Of a stretch of 64,000 nt of DNA, positions 1 to 11,957 are shown piece by piece. The notes beneath the pieces are model-generated. The model saw nothing but the letters and a program-made list of their open reading frames with translations, did no database searches and was not told the DNA's origin. The DNA is from Aldrovandia affinis (lineage: Eukaryota > Chordata > Actinopteri > Notacanthiformes > Halosauridae), in contig JAINUG010000072.1 of assembly GCA_029706075.1 (NCBI GenBank), positions 2,855,367 to 2,919,366 on the forward strand, given 5' to 3'. How positions within the stretch are numbered: position 1 is the stretch's first letter; the number at the start of each line of letters is the position of its first letter. A program made the position numbers and the translations under genes.

Positions 1-598
1 AGGTGCCATGGTCACCAGCAGCTGGTAGATCATATTCAGACTCTACAAGAACATGTATTGCTTCGCAAAACCCTGGGACAACATTCAGGTCACAAAATAA
101 ACACATATTGCTGGTCAATCTAAAAAGATTATGATGTTGATAGTCTGGAAAATGTAACATAGGTGACTTTTACTTTTACTAAGACCTACTGCAGAAAAAC
201 AATAATGATATCTAATGTAAAGGATCACATATGCAAACAAGAAAAGGTCTATATCAGTGAACTTGACTTCTCAATGTTTAATTAAATGTCTGGTTACAGG
301 CCACCAGTTATTATAAGTGAAGTGTTTGTATAATAAGTTAAATTAGTCAGAGGAAGTAGTGAAATTAATGAGCTTTTAGGTATTTAATCTTGAATTATGA
401 AACTATTAAATGTGCTCTACACAGCTCTTCTCAAATGTATCAATGGTGGGATTTTATTCTACCACCTGTGCAGAATAGAACTCTATAATAATCTTCAATT
501 TAAATGTATTTTAATTTGGCATGCATTTTTACAACCGGTAGCCTTTTATCCGACTCACATGGAGTGGTATCTGAATCAAGATATACTAGTTGATTCAT
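1..598. other. Unannotated AT-rich sequence
   Basis: Single-copy-looking AT-rich sequence. I find no credible gene, repeat or RNA; the short open frames have no recognisable similarity. Confidence 0.5.
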
Positions 599-835
599 GA
601 GGTGCACGGTGGAGCAGTGGATAGCACTGTTGCCGCACAGTAAGAAGGTCCCGGGGTCGAATCCCGGCTGGGGTTTTTCTATGTGGAGTTTGCATGTTCT
701 CCTGTGAACTCTCTGTGTGGGTTTCCTCCAGGTACTCCGGTTTCCTCCCACAGACCAAAGACATGCACATTAGGCTAATTGGAGAGTCTAGGTATGAGTG
801 AGTGAGTGAATGGTGTATGTGCTCTAATAGTATAT
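599..835 (+). repeat. tRNA-headed fish SINE-like repeat (5' part)
   Basis: A tRNA-like head opens the repeat, with an A-box-like stretch (ggagcagtggatagcactg) and a slightly damaged B box (ggtcgaatccc). It is followed by the widespread fish strings 'gtttcctccaggtactccgg' and 'agaccaaagacatgcac'. The copy breaks off in a 'gagtgagtgagtgaatgg' tract. The 3' part of the same repeat appears separately at 51001-51180. The family is recognised from memory, and calling it a SINE rests on the Pol III-like head. It is not a functional tRNA because no cloverleaf can be completed. Confidence 0.7.
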
Positions 836-1476
836 GAGCATTACAAAACAAACAAAAAAGAACTGGGATAAAAAGATACTGGTCTCTCTTTGAAACTAAT
901 GTCATTGGTATTTTAAATGTGCCCTTCAAACTCAAAGTTGTTAACAATGCAGGTCAGGGAGAATGATATCAGTGCCTATTTCAGATATGTATGTCATCTT
1001 TAAATGCAAGAACCGATCAATAGCATCAAATTCTTTCGCGAGACCCAAGGCTCATTGCATTCAGTGTGGATCATTTCCTCCTCAAGGTAGAGAAAAGGCC
1101 CTATCCTTTGAGGAATGAACAAGCTATTTTTGTACATCTGTAATATCCATATCAACCTCTAAAAAGTGTTCCATTGTGGGATATTAAACTGCTTATTCCC
1201 CCCCGGAGAATTTAAAGAAGCTGAGTGACATGTAAGCACAGAGGCAAACTCTCGCCGTGTGGCTTGTATAGTGCAAATTAGCCGGTGACTCATGGGTAAG
1301 TGTACCGCAGGGGTGTGAGGGGAGGGTGGTAAAGCTGTGAGTTGAGGACAATGTACATCTGCTGATGTCAAATGTGATCGAAAAATAATCCTAAAATGTT
1401 TGTGGCTCCATACTTTCTGATTAATTCAACTTGAAAAAAGAAACAGCATTGAAAATAAATTCATACATTCAAATGT
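836..1476. other. Unannotated sequence
   Basis: No recognisable gene or repeat. Minus-strand open frames here run into the preceding repeat and look like chance ORFs. Confidence 0.4.
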
Positions 1477-1498
1477 GTATATATATATATATATATAC
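1477..1498. repeat. (TA)n microsatellite
   Basis: About ten TA dinucleotides lie immediately beside the left end of the Tc1-like element. Tc1 elements insert at TA, so the target site probably lay in this tract. Confidence 0.9.
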
Positions 1499-1502
1499 AT
1501 AC

Positions 1503-2441
1503 AATGGGGGAAATAAGTATTGAACATTTTTGTCCAGTAAATGTATTTCCAATGAGCCTATTCAAGTGAAATTTGCACCAGAGTTTGGTATTAACTCAAA
1601 AAATCCAGACAAAAAATCTAAACATTAAAGTCAATATGTAAATAAAGTTATGTGTAATAAAGTGGAATTAAACAGGAAAAAATAAAATATTTTTCCTGAT
1701 TCTCTTAGAGTCCTTTAAGTGCCATTTGGCAAACTCCAGGTGGGCTGTCATATGCCTTTCACTCAGGAGTAGCTTCCGTCTAGCCACTACCAAAAAGGCC
1801 TGATTGATGGAGTGCTGCAGAGATGTTTGTCCTTCTGCCAGGTTCTCCCATCGCTGCAGAGGAACTCTGAAGCTCTCTTAGAGTGGCCATTGGGTTCTTG
1901 GTCACCTCCCTGACCATGGCCCTTCTTGCCGGGTTACTGAGTTTGGCCAGACGGCCAGCTCTAAGAAGAGTTGTGGTGCTTCCAAACTTCTTCCATTTCA
2001 CAATGATGGAGCCCACTGTTCTCCTGGGTACTTTCAATGCTTTAGCAATGTTTTTATACCCTTCCCCAGATCTATGCCTCAACACAATTCTATCTCGGAG
2101 GTCTATGGAGAGTTCCTAGGACTTCATGGCTTGGTTTTTACTGTGACATGCACTGTCAACTGTGGGACCTTATATAGACAGGTGTGTGCCTTTCCAAATC
2201 ATGCCCAATCAATTGAATTTACCACAGGTGGACTAGAATCAAGTTGTAGAAACATCTCAAGCAGTATCTAATGTCTAATATAGCAAATGTCTAAAAACCT
2301 GTTTTCACTTTGTTATTATGGGCTATTTTGTGTAGAATTTTGAGACAAAAAATGAAAAATGAATCTATTGTAGAATAAGTCTGTAATGCAATGAAACGTG
2401 GAGAGGGTGAAAGGGGTGTGCAGACTTTCCGGCTTGACTGT
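1503..2441 (-). mobile_element. Decayed, apparently composite Tc1-like transposon
   Basis: Read on the minus strand, the element begins at 2441 with the common fish Tc1 terminus 'cagtcaagccggaaagtctg'. It continues through a Tc1 5' leader and the helix-turn-helix half of the transposase. The opposite end reads 'caatgggggaaataagtatt', a terminus I associate with a different fish Tc1 family. The two ends are therefore not inverted repeats of each other. The catalytic half of the transposase is missing. Either an internal recombination joined two elements, or one Tc1 inserted into another followed by deletion. Confidence 0.75.
1690..2127 (-). pseudogene. Tc1 transposase N-terminal fragment
   Basis: This is the DNA-binding half of a fish Tc1 transposase. 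From the ATG at 2127 the frame shows an early TAG at codon 4. It then shows the family strings 'LRHRSGEGYKNIAKALKVP', 'WKKFGSTTTL', 'GRLAKLSNPARRA' and 'REVTKNPMATL', which form the paired helix-turn-helix (PAIRED-like) domain and linker. Near 1783-1790 a one-base loss shifts the frame; afterwards 'ARRKLLLSERHMTAHLEF' and 'AKWHLKDS' continue in another frame. The three DDE catalytic residues are absent. It is a dead relic with no functional product expected. Confidence 0.85.
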
Positions 2442-5325
2442 ATATAATAAAATTACAGTATGACAGATTTATTCACTTTAAAAAGACATGTATATATGTA
2501 TTTAAAAAAATATATAAATATATATATAATATGATATGTTTTACTGGATAATTTACACCACTCTTAGTTCAATTATCTGTCTTTCCTCTTGGGTATTCAC
2601 AGTCTAGACAATCATTTCGTATGAGGACATACATATACCGCACTGGAAGTTTAGGGTGTGGAAAATCATTAAGTGGGATTGAATTACATGGCTGAAACAG
2701 GCCCGATTGAACCCCTGTTCTTGTAAATGCCATGACCTCAGATGTAATATCCTGCAAGACTTCCCGTCAAAGGTCTGTTTTTTAAGTTTCAAGCTGGCGG
2801 TTCTTCTTGTCTAGAAAACAGCTACTTGTCAGATCTGAAGGCTTTCAGTGCGAGGGGGTGCTGTCTAATGGAGAGACACACAATGGAGAGATCCATGCAA
2901 TACTCCCACATGGCTTTTTCTCATACACGCTGGTTATACTATGCCACTGGTTGGATACAAGCATCACAGGTAACAGGAAAATAATTAAGGTGTTGAGCTA
3001 GGTTGCTGAATCGCCCTGTTTTCCAGGAGTCTAATTACACAGTCTTCAGTGGAGGAAAAAACACATTGAATTCATTCCAATCCTCGCTTCCCCTCTTTGT
3101 ATGCAAAACAATTGCATTTCAGTTACTTATTTATTTTCCTTCCTGTTTCTACAAAAACCCTGTATGCACTCTGCTTAACGGAGTTATTTCCAGTCACTGA
3201 TTGAGTGCTTCATTTTTAGCACTCAATGGACTGAAACACTTTTTTAAAAAAAGAATAATTACAAAAAATAACTACAACAAAAAAGACAGTGTAGCTACTG
3301 TATCATTTGACAAATATATAATTGCCAATTATGTGACAGTTTTCAGGCCAAACAAGCATTTTACAACCAAACATGTTCTTATGCAAAGTGTATTCCCAAC
3401 AAAACGCACAGGAGTTGGCCTAAATTAGCTTCAGTGGCAGTTCCCCAGTTCACTGACCAATACATGCAGTCATGTGTTAACTATCAAAAATGACAGTAAT
3501 AAGAGTTTCCCATATCAATGCATTCAAAGTCACGGTGTGACATCTAGAAAACAGTGCCTAAAATGAAATAATCTAAGACAATGTATATTTTTAAGGACCA
3601 TGGGTATTAAAGAAATGAGTACTCTGTCTCAACAAAGCAGCTCTACAAAGCATAGATGTCCATGGAAATCTATACAAAAGGATGCACAGAAAGTTGTGGT
3701 AAATCATGAATCAACAAAACATATCCCTCAATTAAAGCACAATATCTGTGACATAATAATCTACATGACTGATACAATATGTAAGATTATACTCAGCGGG
3801 TATAGACTCTATCCTTAACATATATTCAATATTTGCATGCTGCAAATATTATATTCAAGCATGCTAGACACAAAAGCTGTACCTGGGCTAAATTATGATA
3901 AATTAAATGTACAGTATGAACTCAGTTCTGTTCCATGCTTCCTCTACTATAAAATGATGCTTCTCAGAAACAAAATAGAAAAAATGTCCAATAAAGAGGG
4001 TTAGACGAGATGGACATGTTTCTATTGATATCAACGCAGATGAGACAATTGTTAATGAGTGCAATGAGCACAGCGCAAAAAGACAGATCAAGGGGAAAAA
4101 CTCTGAGACATTAGGTGTTGTGACACAACATTGACTATTATATTATCTTTCTTTTACTATAATAACACCATTATTGTTATTATAATATTAACAACAATAA
4201 TACATTATTATTGAAGACATTATGGACAACAGCAAGCTTTCAAACGGTTGCATCTTAGTCGCACGTTGTGTTGCTACTTGATGTTTGGAAAGCTCAAAGT
4301 ACAGGAGTTTTAATTCAATAAAAAGCACAGCCATTTACAAAGGTTCACCATTCATATAGTAATTTGGCTTAGCAAACACTGCAATGGTGGCAAATATATG
4401 CAATAACACATCAATGAACAACCCTAATCTGTAAATACAAAGGTATGATCAGAATCAATTGAAAGGCCATGATAATACCCTGCAAATGTAAACAATGGAC
4501 AGTCCTGTGTGAGCAAATGAGGAATGCATGGCATAATCGCTCATGCATTGAAAAAATATATTTAGGAAAAGTTATTTTCATTTTAAAATAACCAACGGCT
4601 GAAATATGTCATGGCACTCCTGGTGTTAATGAGAATGTGGGAAAGTGTCCTGATTGGCCAGTTCACAGTCAAGCATTCGCCACACCTTCCGCTCATTGCC
4701 CTGTTGCACTTTGCACTACCTGCATCAGCACTTTTAAAATGATTAACGAGGTTCCGATATTAGCCTGTGGGCTGAAGATACCATTCAGCTGGACATTTGA
4801 GGGGAAACTGTGAAACCTGGACCTTTTTCCCTGAAGTGTGGTTGTGTGAGTTCCATCGATCATACTACTGTTGCTGGTAACATTTCCTGAGGAAAATACT
4901 GTATTACTTTAGGCAGGAAGTGAATTTATTTCTGTCAACACTGTGTGACTGACACACAGCTGTGACAAGTGCAGTTTGTTCAGTATTACACCCCAAAGTG
5001 TGTACAGCACCAGTGGTCATAAGTATAGTTTTATGGAACAATATACATGTAATATAATACATATATATAATATATGTAACATATAACAAACCCTGTTACA
5101 TGGTTTCTAGAAAATCACTGAGGTTTTCTGTCTTTGTTCAACATCACAAATCCATAAACCATTTACTGGCTTGGCCATTATTTTTCTGAGATTCAGCGGG
5201 GGATGCCTCTTTTAGTCCTAATTCTGATTTATAATGTTCACAAATGTCTATAAATTATTGAGCGGTATAAAATATTGAGAGCTCTTGATTGAAGATGGAC
5301 TGGCTTACCTCAAGGTTCTCTTTTT
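2442..5325. other. Long AT-rich stretch without recognisable genes
   Basis: No supported gene is visible. The region contains an AT-rich tract at 2490-2530 and a small inverted repeat around 3827-3850 (aatatttgca/tgcaaatatt). A GC-richer block at 4640-4880 could be conserved non-coding DNA, but nothing in the sequence proves it. Confidence 0.4.
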
Positions 5326-5775
5326 CAAGCAAATGAATAATGCGGTGTACAACAATTGAACAAGCAGACATTCTTTACATCGTCCAAGCTCTGTGATTTG
5401 GGAAATTCAATCGTTAGTGAGACACACACAAGTGTATCTCACCAAGATCAAAGCAAATATGATCACTACACTCTTTAGCACGGTGTAAATGTTTCATTGT
5501 GGTGCTTTAAGCCTAAATCTCGAACAAATGAATAATGCAGCGTACAACAAATTAACATGCAGTCATTTTGTATGGGACCGAATATATAATCGATGTTGTT
5601 TCAGGACAAAACTAAATAAAAGCAAAAATAGTCCAAGCTCTGTGATCAGGCCAATTAAATTGTTAGTGAAACGCAAGATCAGAGCAAACACAATCACTAC
5701 ATATGATGGAACAACTAAACTTAGCAAATTTAGCATAGTGCAAATGTTTCAATATGGTGCATTCCCTGTAATGAT
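5326..5775. repeat. Imperfect two-copy tandem duplication
   Basis: Unit 1 (about 5326-5510) and unit 2 (about 5521-5775) share ordered blocks: 'aaatgaataatgc', 'gtccaagctctgtgat', 'gttagtga', 'agatca' followed by 'agcaaa', and 'aaatgtttca' followed by 'ggtgc'. The offset between units grows from 195 to about 256 bp because unit 2 carries an extra 54 bp or so before the second block. It matches no transposon I know, so it looks like an old local duplication. Confidence 0.8.
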
Positions 5776-6589
5776 AAATAGGGCAAAATTTAAATATCGA
5801 AGACAGTGTTCCTGCATTTTGAACAGATGAAAACAGTTGCAGTAATGCTTACAAATGCAAGCTGTCACAAATGAAAACCTTGTTGCTTTACAAGAAAACC
5901 ATTTTCTCTTGCCCTTCACTATAATTAAGGGGATTGCATCTTTATAACACCTCATTTTATTAGCATTATAGATGGCTTGTTTTCATGCCTCCCTTTTAAA
6001 CTCCATTGCACCTCTCCATTTCCCAGAGATAATACAAATGTATTTTTGCTTGCTGAGCTAAGTTATTATCACATCTATCAATGACAGCAGGTGAATGTTG
6101 TGGCGGGTGCAGCTACTTTTGACACAGATGCACACATCTGAGGAAAAGCATGCACAAGTGCCATTTGTCCCATCCACCTTTGGCTGTTTGAAGGAACAAT
6201 GGTATTGTGGGAAAAATAACTCAATGGAATGAGAGGTTCGGTTTGTAAGAGACCAACATGGATGGATGAGCCCCATGTTCTGGTATCTAATTGATGTGGC
6301 AAGACAGAGCAAGAGAAGAAGAAAAAAGACATCAGAGGCAGAAAAAGACCACTCATCAAGAAAACCCAATAATCAATCAAGATTAACCACAGGAGAATAA
6401 AACAACACAGGGAAGATCAGAGTCCAAACACATGACTGATGATCAACACATTCTCACAAAAACTTTGCCCTAACATTGTTTCAATTCTGCATACACTCTT
6501 GCACTATATGAAGTCACTAGGTAGACTTCTGCAGGCAGAGGTAATGCTAGTACAAGCTCAAGAATAAAAGATTCTGAACCTGTGCTGGC
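5776..6589. other. Unannotated sequence
   Basis: No recognisable gene or repeat. Overlapping minus-strand frames around 6058-6380 show no family similarity. Confidence 0.4.
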
Positions 6590-6995
6590 CTAGAGTGTTG
6601 CGTCACTTTGGACTCCTGGGAGATTTCCACCACAGAATCCAGACCATGCCAGTGCCGACTGTTGCCATGGCGATGCATAATTGACAGTAGCATCACCCAG
6701 GGAGGGAGGGATTTGGTCGGCTGGGTGGTTGTGTCTCGTCACACACCAGCGACTCCCACTGGTAAATCAGGTGGCCAGAGTCTGCCTGTATAAAGGTGTA
6801 CATGACGTGTCTTCCTCTGACTCATGTCAGTGCGAGCTTAACTTGTGAACTGTGGTGTGAAAAGAAGTGGCGGCTGACATTCAGGTGTTTTGGTGGAGAG
6901 CACGTGCTTGTCGACGCTCTCCCGAATTGGCAGCGGAGGTCGCGGCTTAAGAATAGGATTGGGCCTTCCAAATTGGGAGAAAGGCATTTAAAAAC
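6590..6995 (+). repeat. GC-rich probable dispersed repeat, class unknown
   Basis: The block is clearly GC-richer than its surroundings and contains phrases that recur in fish genomes as I remember them: 'caccagcgactcccactggt', 'gtggcggctgacattc', 'gctctcccgaattggcagcg' and the closing 'aaattgggagaaa'. It contains no TIRs, tRNA head or coding frame that I can identify. Assignment as a repeat rests on memory of similar teleost sequences. Confidence 0.35.
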
Positions 6996-6999
6996 ATGA

Positions 7000-8770
7000 A
7001 GCAGATGTGGAGTCAATCTCCACAGAAATGATGGACTGATCAAAGGACAAATGTTCTGGAATTCAGAAAATGTAGCCTGGTTTCTACAAAAGGAGTACTC
7101 TCCATCTTATGGAAATGTATGGCATTCCAGATTCCAGCTCTTATGACATTCTAGCTCATTAAAACCCTATGCTGCATTGGCAAAACTTTATAATACACAT
7201 AAAACATGTTAACAGTGCATAACTTGACTGACTGGACTTTCCATGAATTATTTTCCATGGTTATATGTGATAAATGACCTTATTGTCATAATTCCCTTAT
7301 TGTTTCAAAGTAGGAGTGTTCACCTTGAGGAACACCTTAGTAATTTTGTAAATGCTTGAATAGATAGCTGGCCTATTTTATGAGTTTTATTCCAAAATTG
7401 TGTCATATCGTCCACGCAGATCCTTTTGGCTACACAAACAAAAATGACCTTTATAGTCTATCCATCTCTCTCTGTCTCTCTCTCTGTCTCTGATGACGTG
7501 TCTTTCATTTTTTGTTTTGTTTTGTTCCTGTGCATTCTTATCTTAAAATCCTTATTTATTTTATATTCTTCTTTCAAATACAATGTCCTCTTTTTCTGTT
7601 TACGGCTTTGCGGACTGGTGGGAATACAGGGATTTAAAAGTCAGTCTCTCTCTCTGCATTTAACTTTTAACACATTTGCATCCTGCACTATTGATGTACT
7701 GTATGCAGCACTGTGGCCAGTAACCTATGAAATCTGCAGAAGATAACAGTGCATTGTGTGCAAAGTGCTGACGAGCAATGGCCCGAAATGCAGGCAACAG
7801 CACAGTGAGACAGAATAAACATGGCAGGTTATATTTATAGAAAGCAAATTATAATTCCTATCAAGCCCCAAATCAACTTCTGTCCTACATTCCACAAACA
7901 GGTTTTTTGTACATTACTTCATCCACAGGGAGTGCAGGGCAGAAATGTAGACCAAAGTTTTAGTTAATGAAGGAAGAAAATAACAGCAAGTGCAGGTCCC
8001 ATTATTGCTTTGATCTATAAAACATGAAGAGTTAAATCATCTTGTCTCCATCCATTCACAATGGGAAAATGAATAAACATGCAACTGCATTAATAAAACA
8101 TGCACTGACAAAATGAAACGTGAAGCGAAAGGAAGCATATCACTACATATGGAATGGTTTTGATGCCTAGCTAGCGCTAAACATTTCATGAACGTTGGCG
8201 AACATTCTGGTTAGATTCACATTTGGTTGCGACTCTGATAATGTAAAGATGAGGATGTACCTCAAACTTACACTTACATTGTTCTTAACGAGTTCTGTCA
8301 ATTACAGAGAAAAAACATGTCCCAGGCATGTCCAGCCAAACATGCTGGTAACATCCCTTCATGGTTAGAATTTAGTCATGAAATACCATCATGGAGGATA
8401 TGTGTCAATAACATTTTAAGCATGCTCCAAATGTAAGAGTTGTAATGCCAGATTGATTGAACGTCACTCTCTGATATAACTAACGTGAATGACCGTCTAC
8501 AATACAAAAACTGGTTTAACTGGAATTACAAAACTTATGTTCCAGGACAATTCTCCTTGTTCCTTGTGACTTGCAAAATGTTTATTAATGCAATTGCTAA
8601 GGAAATCTATCACTCATCCTGATTATGCCACCATATAATTACTAAATATACAATTACAACTAAATCAAGGGAGCGAACTCAAAGAAGGCAAAAAAGGGGA
8701 AAAGAAGAGGAAAGGAGACAGTGTTATAGTGGATGCCACGTAAGGGTATGTGAAATGCTGGTTTACTTAA
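7000..8770. other. Unannotated sequence with a short (TC)n tract
   Basis: A TC-rich simple repeat lies at about 7461-7492. Otherwise there is no supported gene or repeat. Confidence 0.4.
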
Positions 8771-8775
8771 CGGGG

Positions 8776-8988
8776 TTAAAAGGTGGGATCCTGGCAGAGT
8801 TTTTCCTCAAGTACTTCCAGTGGCAGGGAAAAATTGTCCTTATTCTTCAAGTCAGATGCGTTTGGGGAAATCCCCTGGAACACGCGGAAGCAGTCTGACC
8901 AAAGTGATGGGCCGAGACTCTGAGATTTGACAACTTGAGGAAGCAGCGACTGGCAGTTCATATCCGAATCGATAATTAGAACAGTCAT
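8776..8988 (-). CDS. 70-codon ORF downstream of a promoter-like CpG patch (hypothetical)
   Basis: The ATG at 8988 has a reasonable context (actaaaATGa) and opens a 70-codon frame ending in TAA. The peptide is rich in Leu, Ser and Asp, with an acidic C-terminal half (PLEVLEEKLCQDPTF). There is no signal peptide or membrane helix. I do not recognise it. It is listed because a CpG-rich block with a CCAAT box lies just upstream on the same strand. It may equally be a chance ORF, or part of a first exon read in the wrong frame, because no convincing splice donor or poly(A) signal was identified. Confidence 0.2.
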   Translation of the reverse strand: MTVLIIDSDMNCQSLLPQVVKSQSLGPSLWSDCFRVFQGISPNASDLKNKDNFSLPLEVLEEKLCQDPTF

Positions 8989-9029
8989 TTTAGTCCTGGT
9001 ACTTTTTAAGCCACAACTTCAAAGTTGCC

Positions 9030-9190
9030 GCTACCCCACGTGTGTCTCGCTCCATCACTGATCGGCTCTCCGGTATCCCATGGCGACCACCGGTGATTGG
9101 CCATGCCGTTGAGGGGCGTGTCCTATTGTCAAAGGCCTCCTTCCCGATGTGGCCGACAGCGGCAGCTTGCAGAGGTGGCACCATTGTGAC
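9030..9190 (-). promoter_or_regulatory. Possible minus-strand promoter/CpG patch
   Basis: CpG dinucleotides are dense here compared with the flanks. On the minus strand there is a CCAAT box (complement of attgg at 9096-9100) and a GC-box-like 'cacgcccc'. The ORF start at 8988 lies about 110 bp downstream. This fits a small TATA-less promoter, but conserved enhancers look similar. Confidence 0.3.
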
Positions 9191-10246
9191 ACACCCTTGC
9201 GCATCCAGTATTGTTCAACCATTCTTGATTAAAACGCCAGATCATGCTCTAGATTTAAATTTGCATTCGCCTGTTTGGCCTTGCACCTCAAACAAATGCA
9301 CAGAAATCATAATCCAGGAGAATGCACAAAGTCACCCTTTGTTGATGTCTTTCCCTCAGAGTTCCATGCTGACATCACCTTAGACACTGTTCCACCTCAT
9401 TGAAACTATTGAAATCAAAATTAAAGCAAACAATTAAAACGTGCCCCAACAATCACCAATGACTTTCAAAGTCACTGAGGCCTTGTCTTCTAGCCATGAT
9501 AGCCATATTTATAGTGAACCAAGCCTGACCGGTATTTTTTTGAATGGCCCTGAGCATACTGGGAACGTAATGAATTAATTATCAACTTAATTAATTTACT
9601 TAATTAATTAATTAAGAACAACACCTAGTGGAAGCACCTGCTGCCAATACACTTAGTGTACATTATACATTATACATTATTATTATGACATTATTATTAC
9701 ATTAAATTACATATATACATTATTATACATTTGCCCAAGTGTTTCCACTTTTTTTCCCGCTACCTGTGTGAATGTGTGAATCAGCTGAGAATCATAAAGA
9801 ATGTGAAGACTGATACACTGTGTGGTGTTTTTTGTAGCAAGTGTGAACTATAAAACACAATTGTGTCACAAAAAAAAGAGAAAAAAAGTGAGCTTCCCTG
9901 CCAAAGAATCCAGGTCACAGGAAGGTGAGAGGACTCGTACATAAATTCATACAGAGGCAATGCCATCATATCCTGCACAGACACCCAGAGGCAGGCGTAG
10001 TCACCAGTGTAGTTGTATTCTTGGGTCAGTCCCCTGAAGCGTGGGTTATTAATAACATCTAGCTTATAACAGGAGCTCCTGAACACAGGGGACTCAAAAC
10101 ACTTCAATACCAATCCATTCACATAGGGGAATCATTCGGTCTCATTTTGTACAGGCATTTATGTAGGCCAAAATGTTATGCCAAGAAATATCTCTCATTA
10201 ACCGCCTGTTCTCTCTTTTGTTCTCTTTCTTTCATTCTCTTGATTT
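9191..10246. other. Unannotated sequence with AT palindromic tract
   Basis: A cluster of overlapping TTAATTAA palindromes lies at 9575-9616, followed by short 'tacattat' repeats to about 9730. No supported gene. Confidence 0.45.
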
Positions 10247-10320
10247 CTTTGTAGCATTCTTTCTTTTTTTTCTTTCTAGCTTTCTTTCTTTTTCTTTCTT
10301 TCTTTCTTTCTTTCTTTCTA
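10247..10320. repeat. (CTTT)n microsatellite
   Basis: Interrupted tetranucleotide run of ctttctttc, purest from about 10288 to 10319. Confidence 0.9.
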
Positions 10321-11059
10321 AACATGTTTGTTTTGCAGAGCCAACATAACTTAATTACTTAACTGATTCTAGAGTACAACTTTTGCTACTTATATCATAT
10401 GGAATATGTTCCTCCATATCTTATTCCCCATTTAGTTATATAAGTCTCCAGAAGCACAGCAGTGCATGTGCTCAGATTGTCATCAGCAGTGAGAAGCTCC
10501 ATTCATTTAGTATAATGCTCTGAGCCGCAGCCGTAAACACGCACACCAACATCTACATTATAAACACTGCATTGTAAACAACTTCAAACGGCTTATTTGC
10601 AGACTAAGCCAAGTGTGTTTCATGCTTCAATATGTACTCAGATGAAAACTTTTATGAGCCAGGAAATGACTTACCCTTAGCTGGATAAGCAGAAGAGAAA
10701 GGCAAATGCATTTTAATATACAGCCATAATGCTCCCATTTTCACAAACATTAAAAGCACCGCAAGACTCATTTGTTCTAATTTGTTGTTGTTTTTTCCCC
10801 AGATAAAATGTATAAGGCCATCTACTACATCATAAATATACTAGTTAGATTTGAATTAGATTATGAGTATGCTTTGGGAGAACATATTAGAAGTAGGCAG
10901 AATACACAAACACATAATATGAATTGCATATTGTGATGCTGGAAGGGGTGTAGGGAGGAGTAGAGAGGACTACTGTCAAGTGCTCCTGTTCCCTCCCACA
11001 GCCTGGAGAGTACTACAGGGCCTTGGGCAGCAGCGGTCTCACGTACAGGCAGGCTTACC

Positions 11060-11240
11060 TGGGGCTAATGAGCAATAAACTCAGTTGTTAGCCATTGCCT
11101 TTTGTTAAGCCTTTATAAAGTCTCAGCCTTCCATGCATGAAGGAGACCCTTTCGTGGACCCCAAAGTAATTGTAATTATGCAGCAATGGAAACTTAGGCC
11201 TTTAACCCACCACTGGGCCGTTTACATCACATTCTACGTT
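11060..11240. promoter_or_regulatory. Candidate conserved non-coding element
   Basis: A balanced-composition block with homeodomain-type cores (gctaatgagcaat, gtaattgtaattat), no frame and no repeat similarity. It resembles vertebrate conserved non-coding DNA by eye only. Confidence 0.2.
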
Positions 11241-11510
11241 GTACTTTAAATATCATGGTTAAATGTACCGAAAATATGGACATGTGTTATATGCACAGAC
11301 CGGGTGGAGCCTCGTCTTTTCAACAATGCATACCAATTCATGTCAACTGCGATGTCATTTTTAAAAAATCCTCTCCCGATTCAAGGCAATTCAATACTCT
11401 AGGGGAATAACTGCTCCTTACCATTGGTGAAGCCTAGAAGTCCCAAAATATGACAGATCATTGATGCTGTGGGCCTCATGATCACCGTAAGGGTCTAACG
11501 AACAAAAGTA

Positions 11511-11951
11511 GTGATCCTGTTTTGTCACAAGAGCAAGCCAAATCGAGAGTTCCAATGTCTTCTATGCACTTATTGCCAACAACAGCAAAGATGTAATTCT
11601 GCTGGGTCTACGAGATATGAGTATGTTTCACATAGGAAAGTTTTGTATCCTCACAATGGCAAATCTTTGCTACAAAATAAGCCCACACCCATGGAAAACT
11701 CTTTATACTTTTCTCTTAATTTATTTGGAATTATTACTTGGTTTTACAATACCAAAAGCCCCAAAGAAGACCCGTTTCAATGGCCAGGGTCCCATTTACG
11801 ACCAGTGAGTAGCTACCGATCAGCTAGTAGGCAGAAGTGCCGGCTCTGCCACCAAAAGACACCTATGAAGTTCATGTCCTGTGACGGAGACTGCTTCAAT
11901 GACCTGTGTTTTGAAGACTACAATGTAAATCAAGCTTGCTATTTTTTCTAA
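11511..11951 (+). CDS. 146-codon ORF with Cys-rich C-terminus, perhaps a transposase relic
   Basis: The distinctive part is residues 108-139, a C-x2-C-x9-C-x3-C pattern followed by 'LCFEDYN'. That layout resembles the C-terminal zinc-binding tail of piggyBac-type transposases, which typically ends in C..C, LC, CF..Y. A basic/Ser segment 'SSYRSASRQK' precedes it. The first 90 residues match nothing I know. No catalytic DDD core is visible upstream, and there are no TTAA-flanked ends. It is probably a decayed fragment or a chance ORF; the piggyBac link is only a pattern match. Confidence 0.25.
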   Translation: MILFCHKSKPNREFQCLLCTYCQQQQRCNSAGSTRYEYVSHRKVLYPHNGKSLLQNKPTPMENSLYFSLNLFGIITWFYNTKSPKEDPFQWPGSHLRPVSSYRSASRQKCRLCHQKTPMKFMSCDGDCFNDLCFEDYNVNQACYFF

Positions 11952-11957
11952 ACCAAC

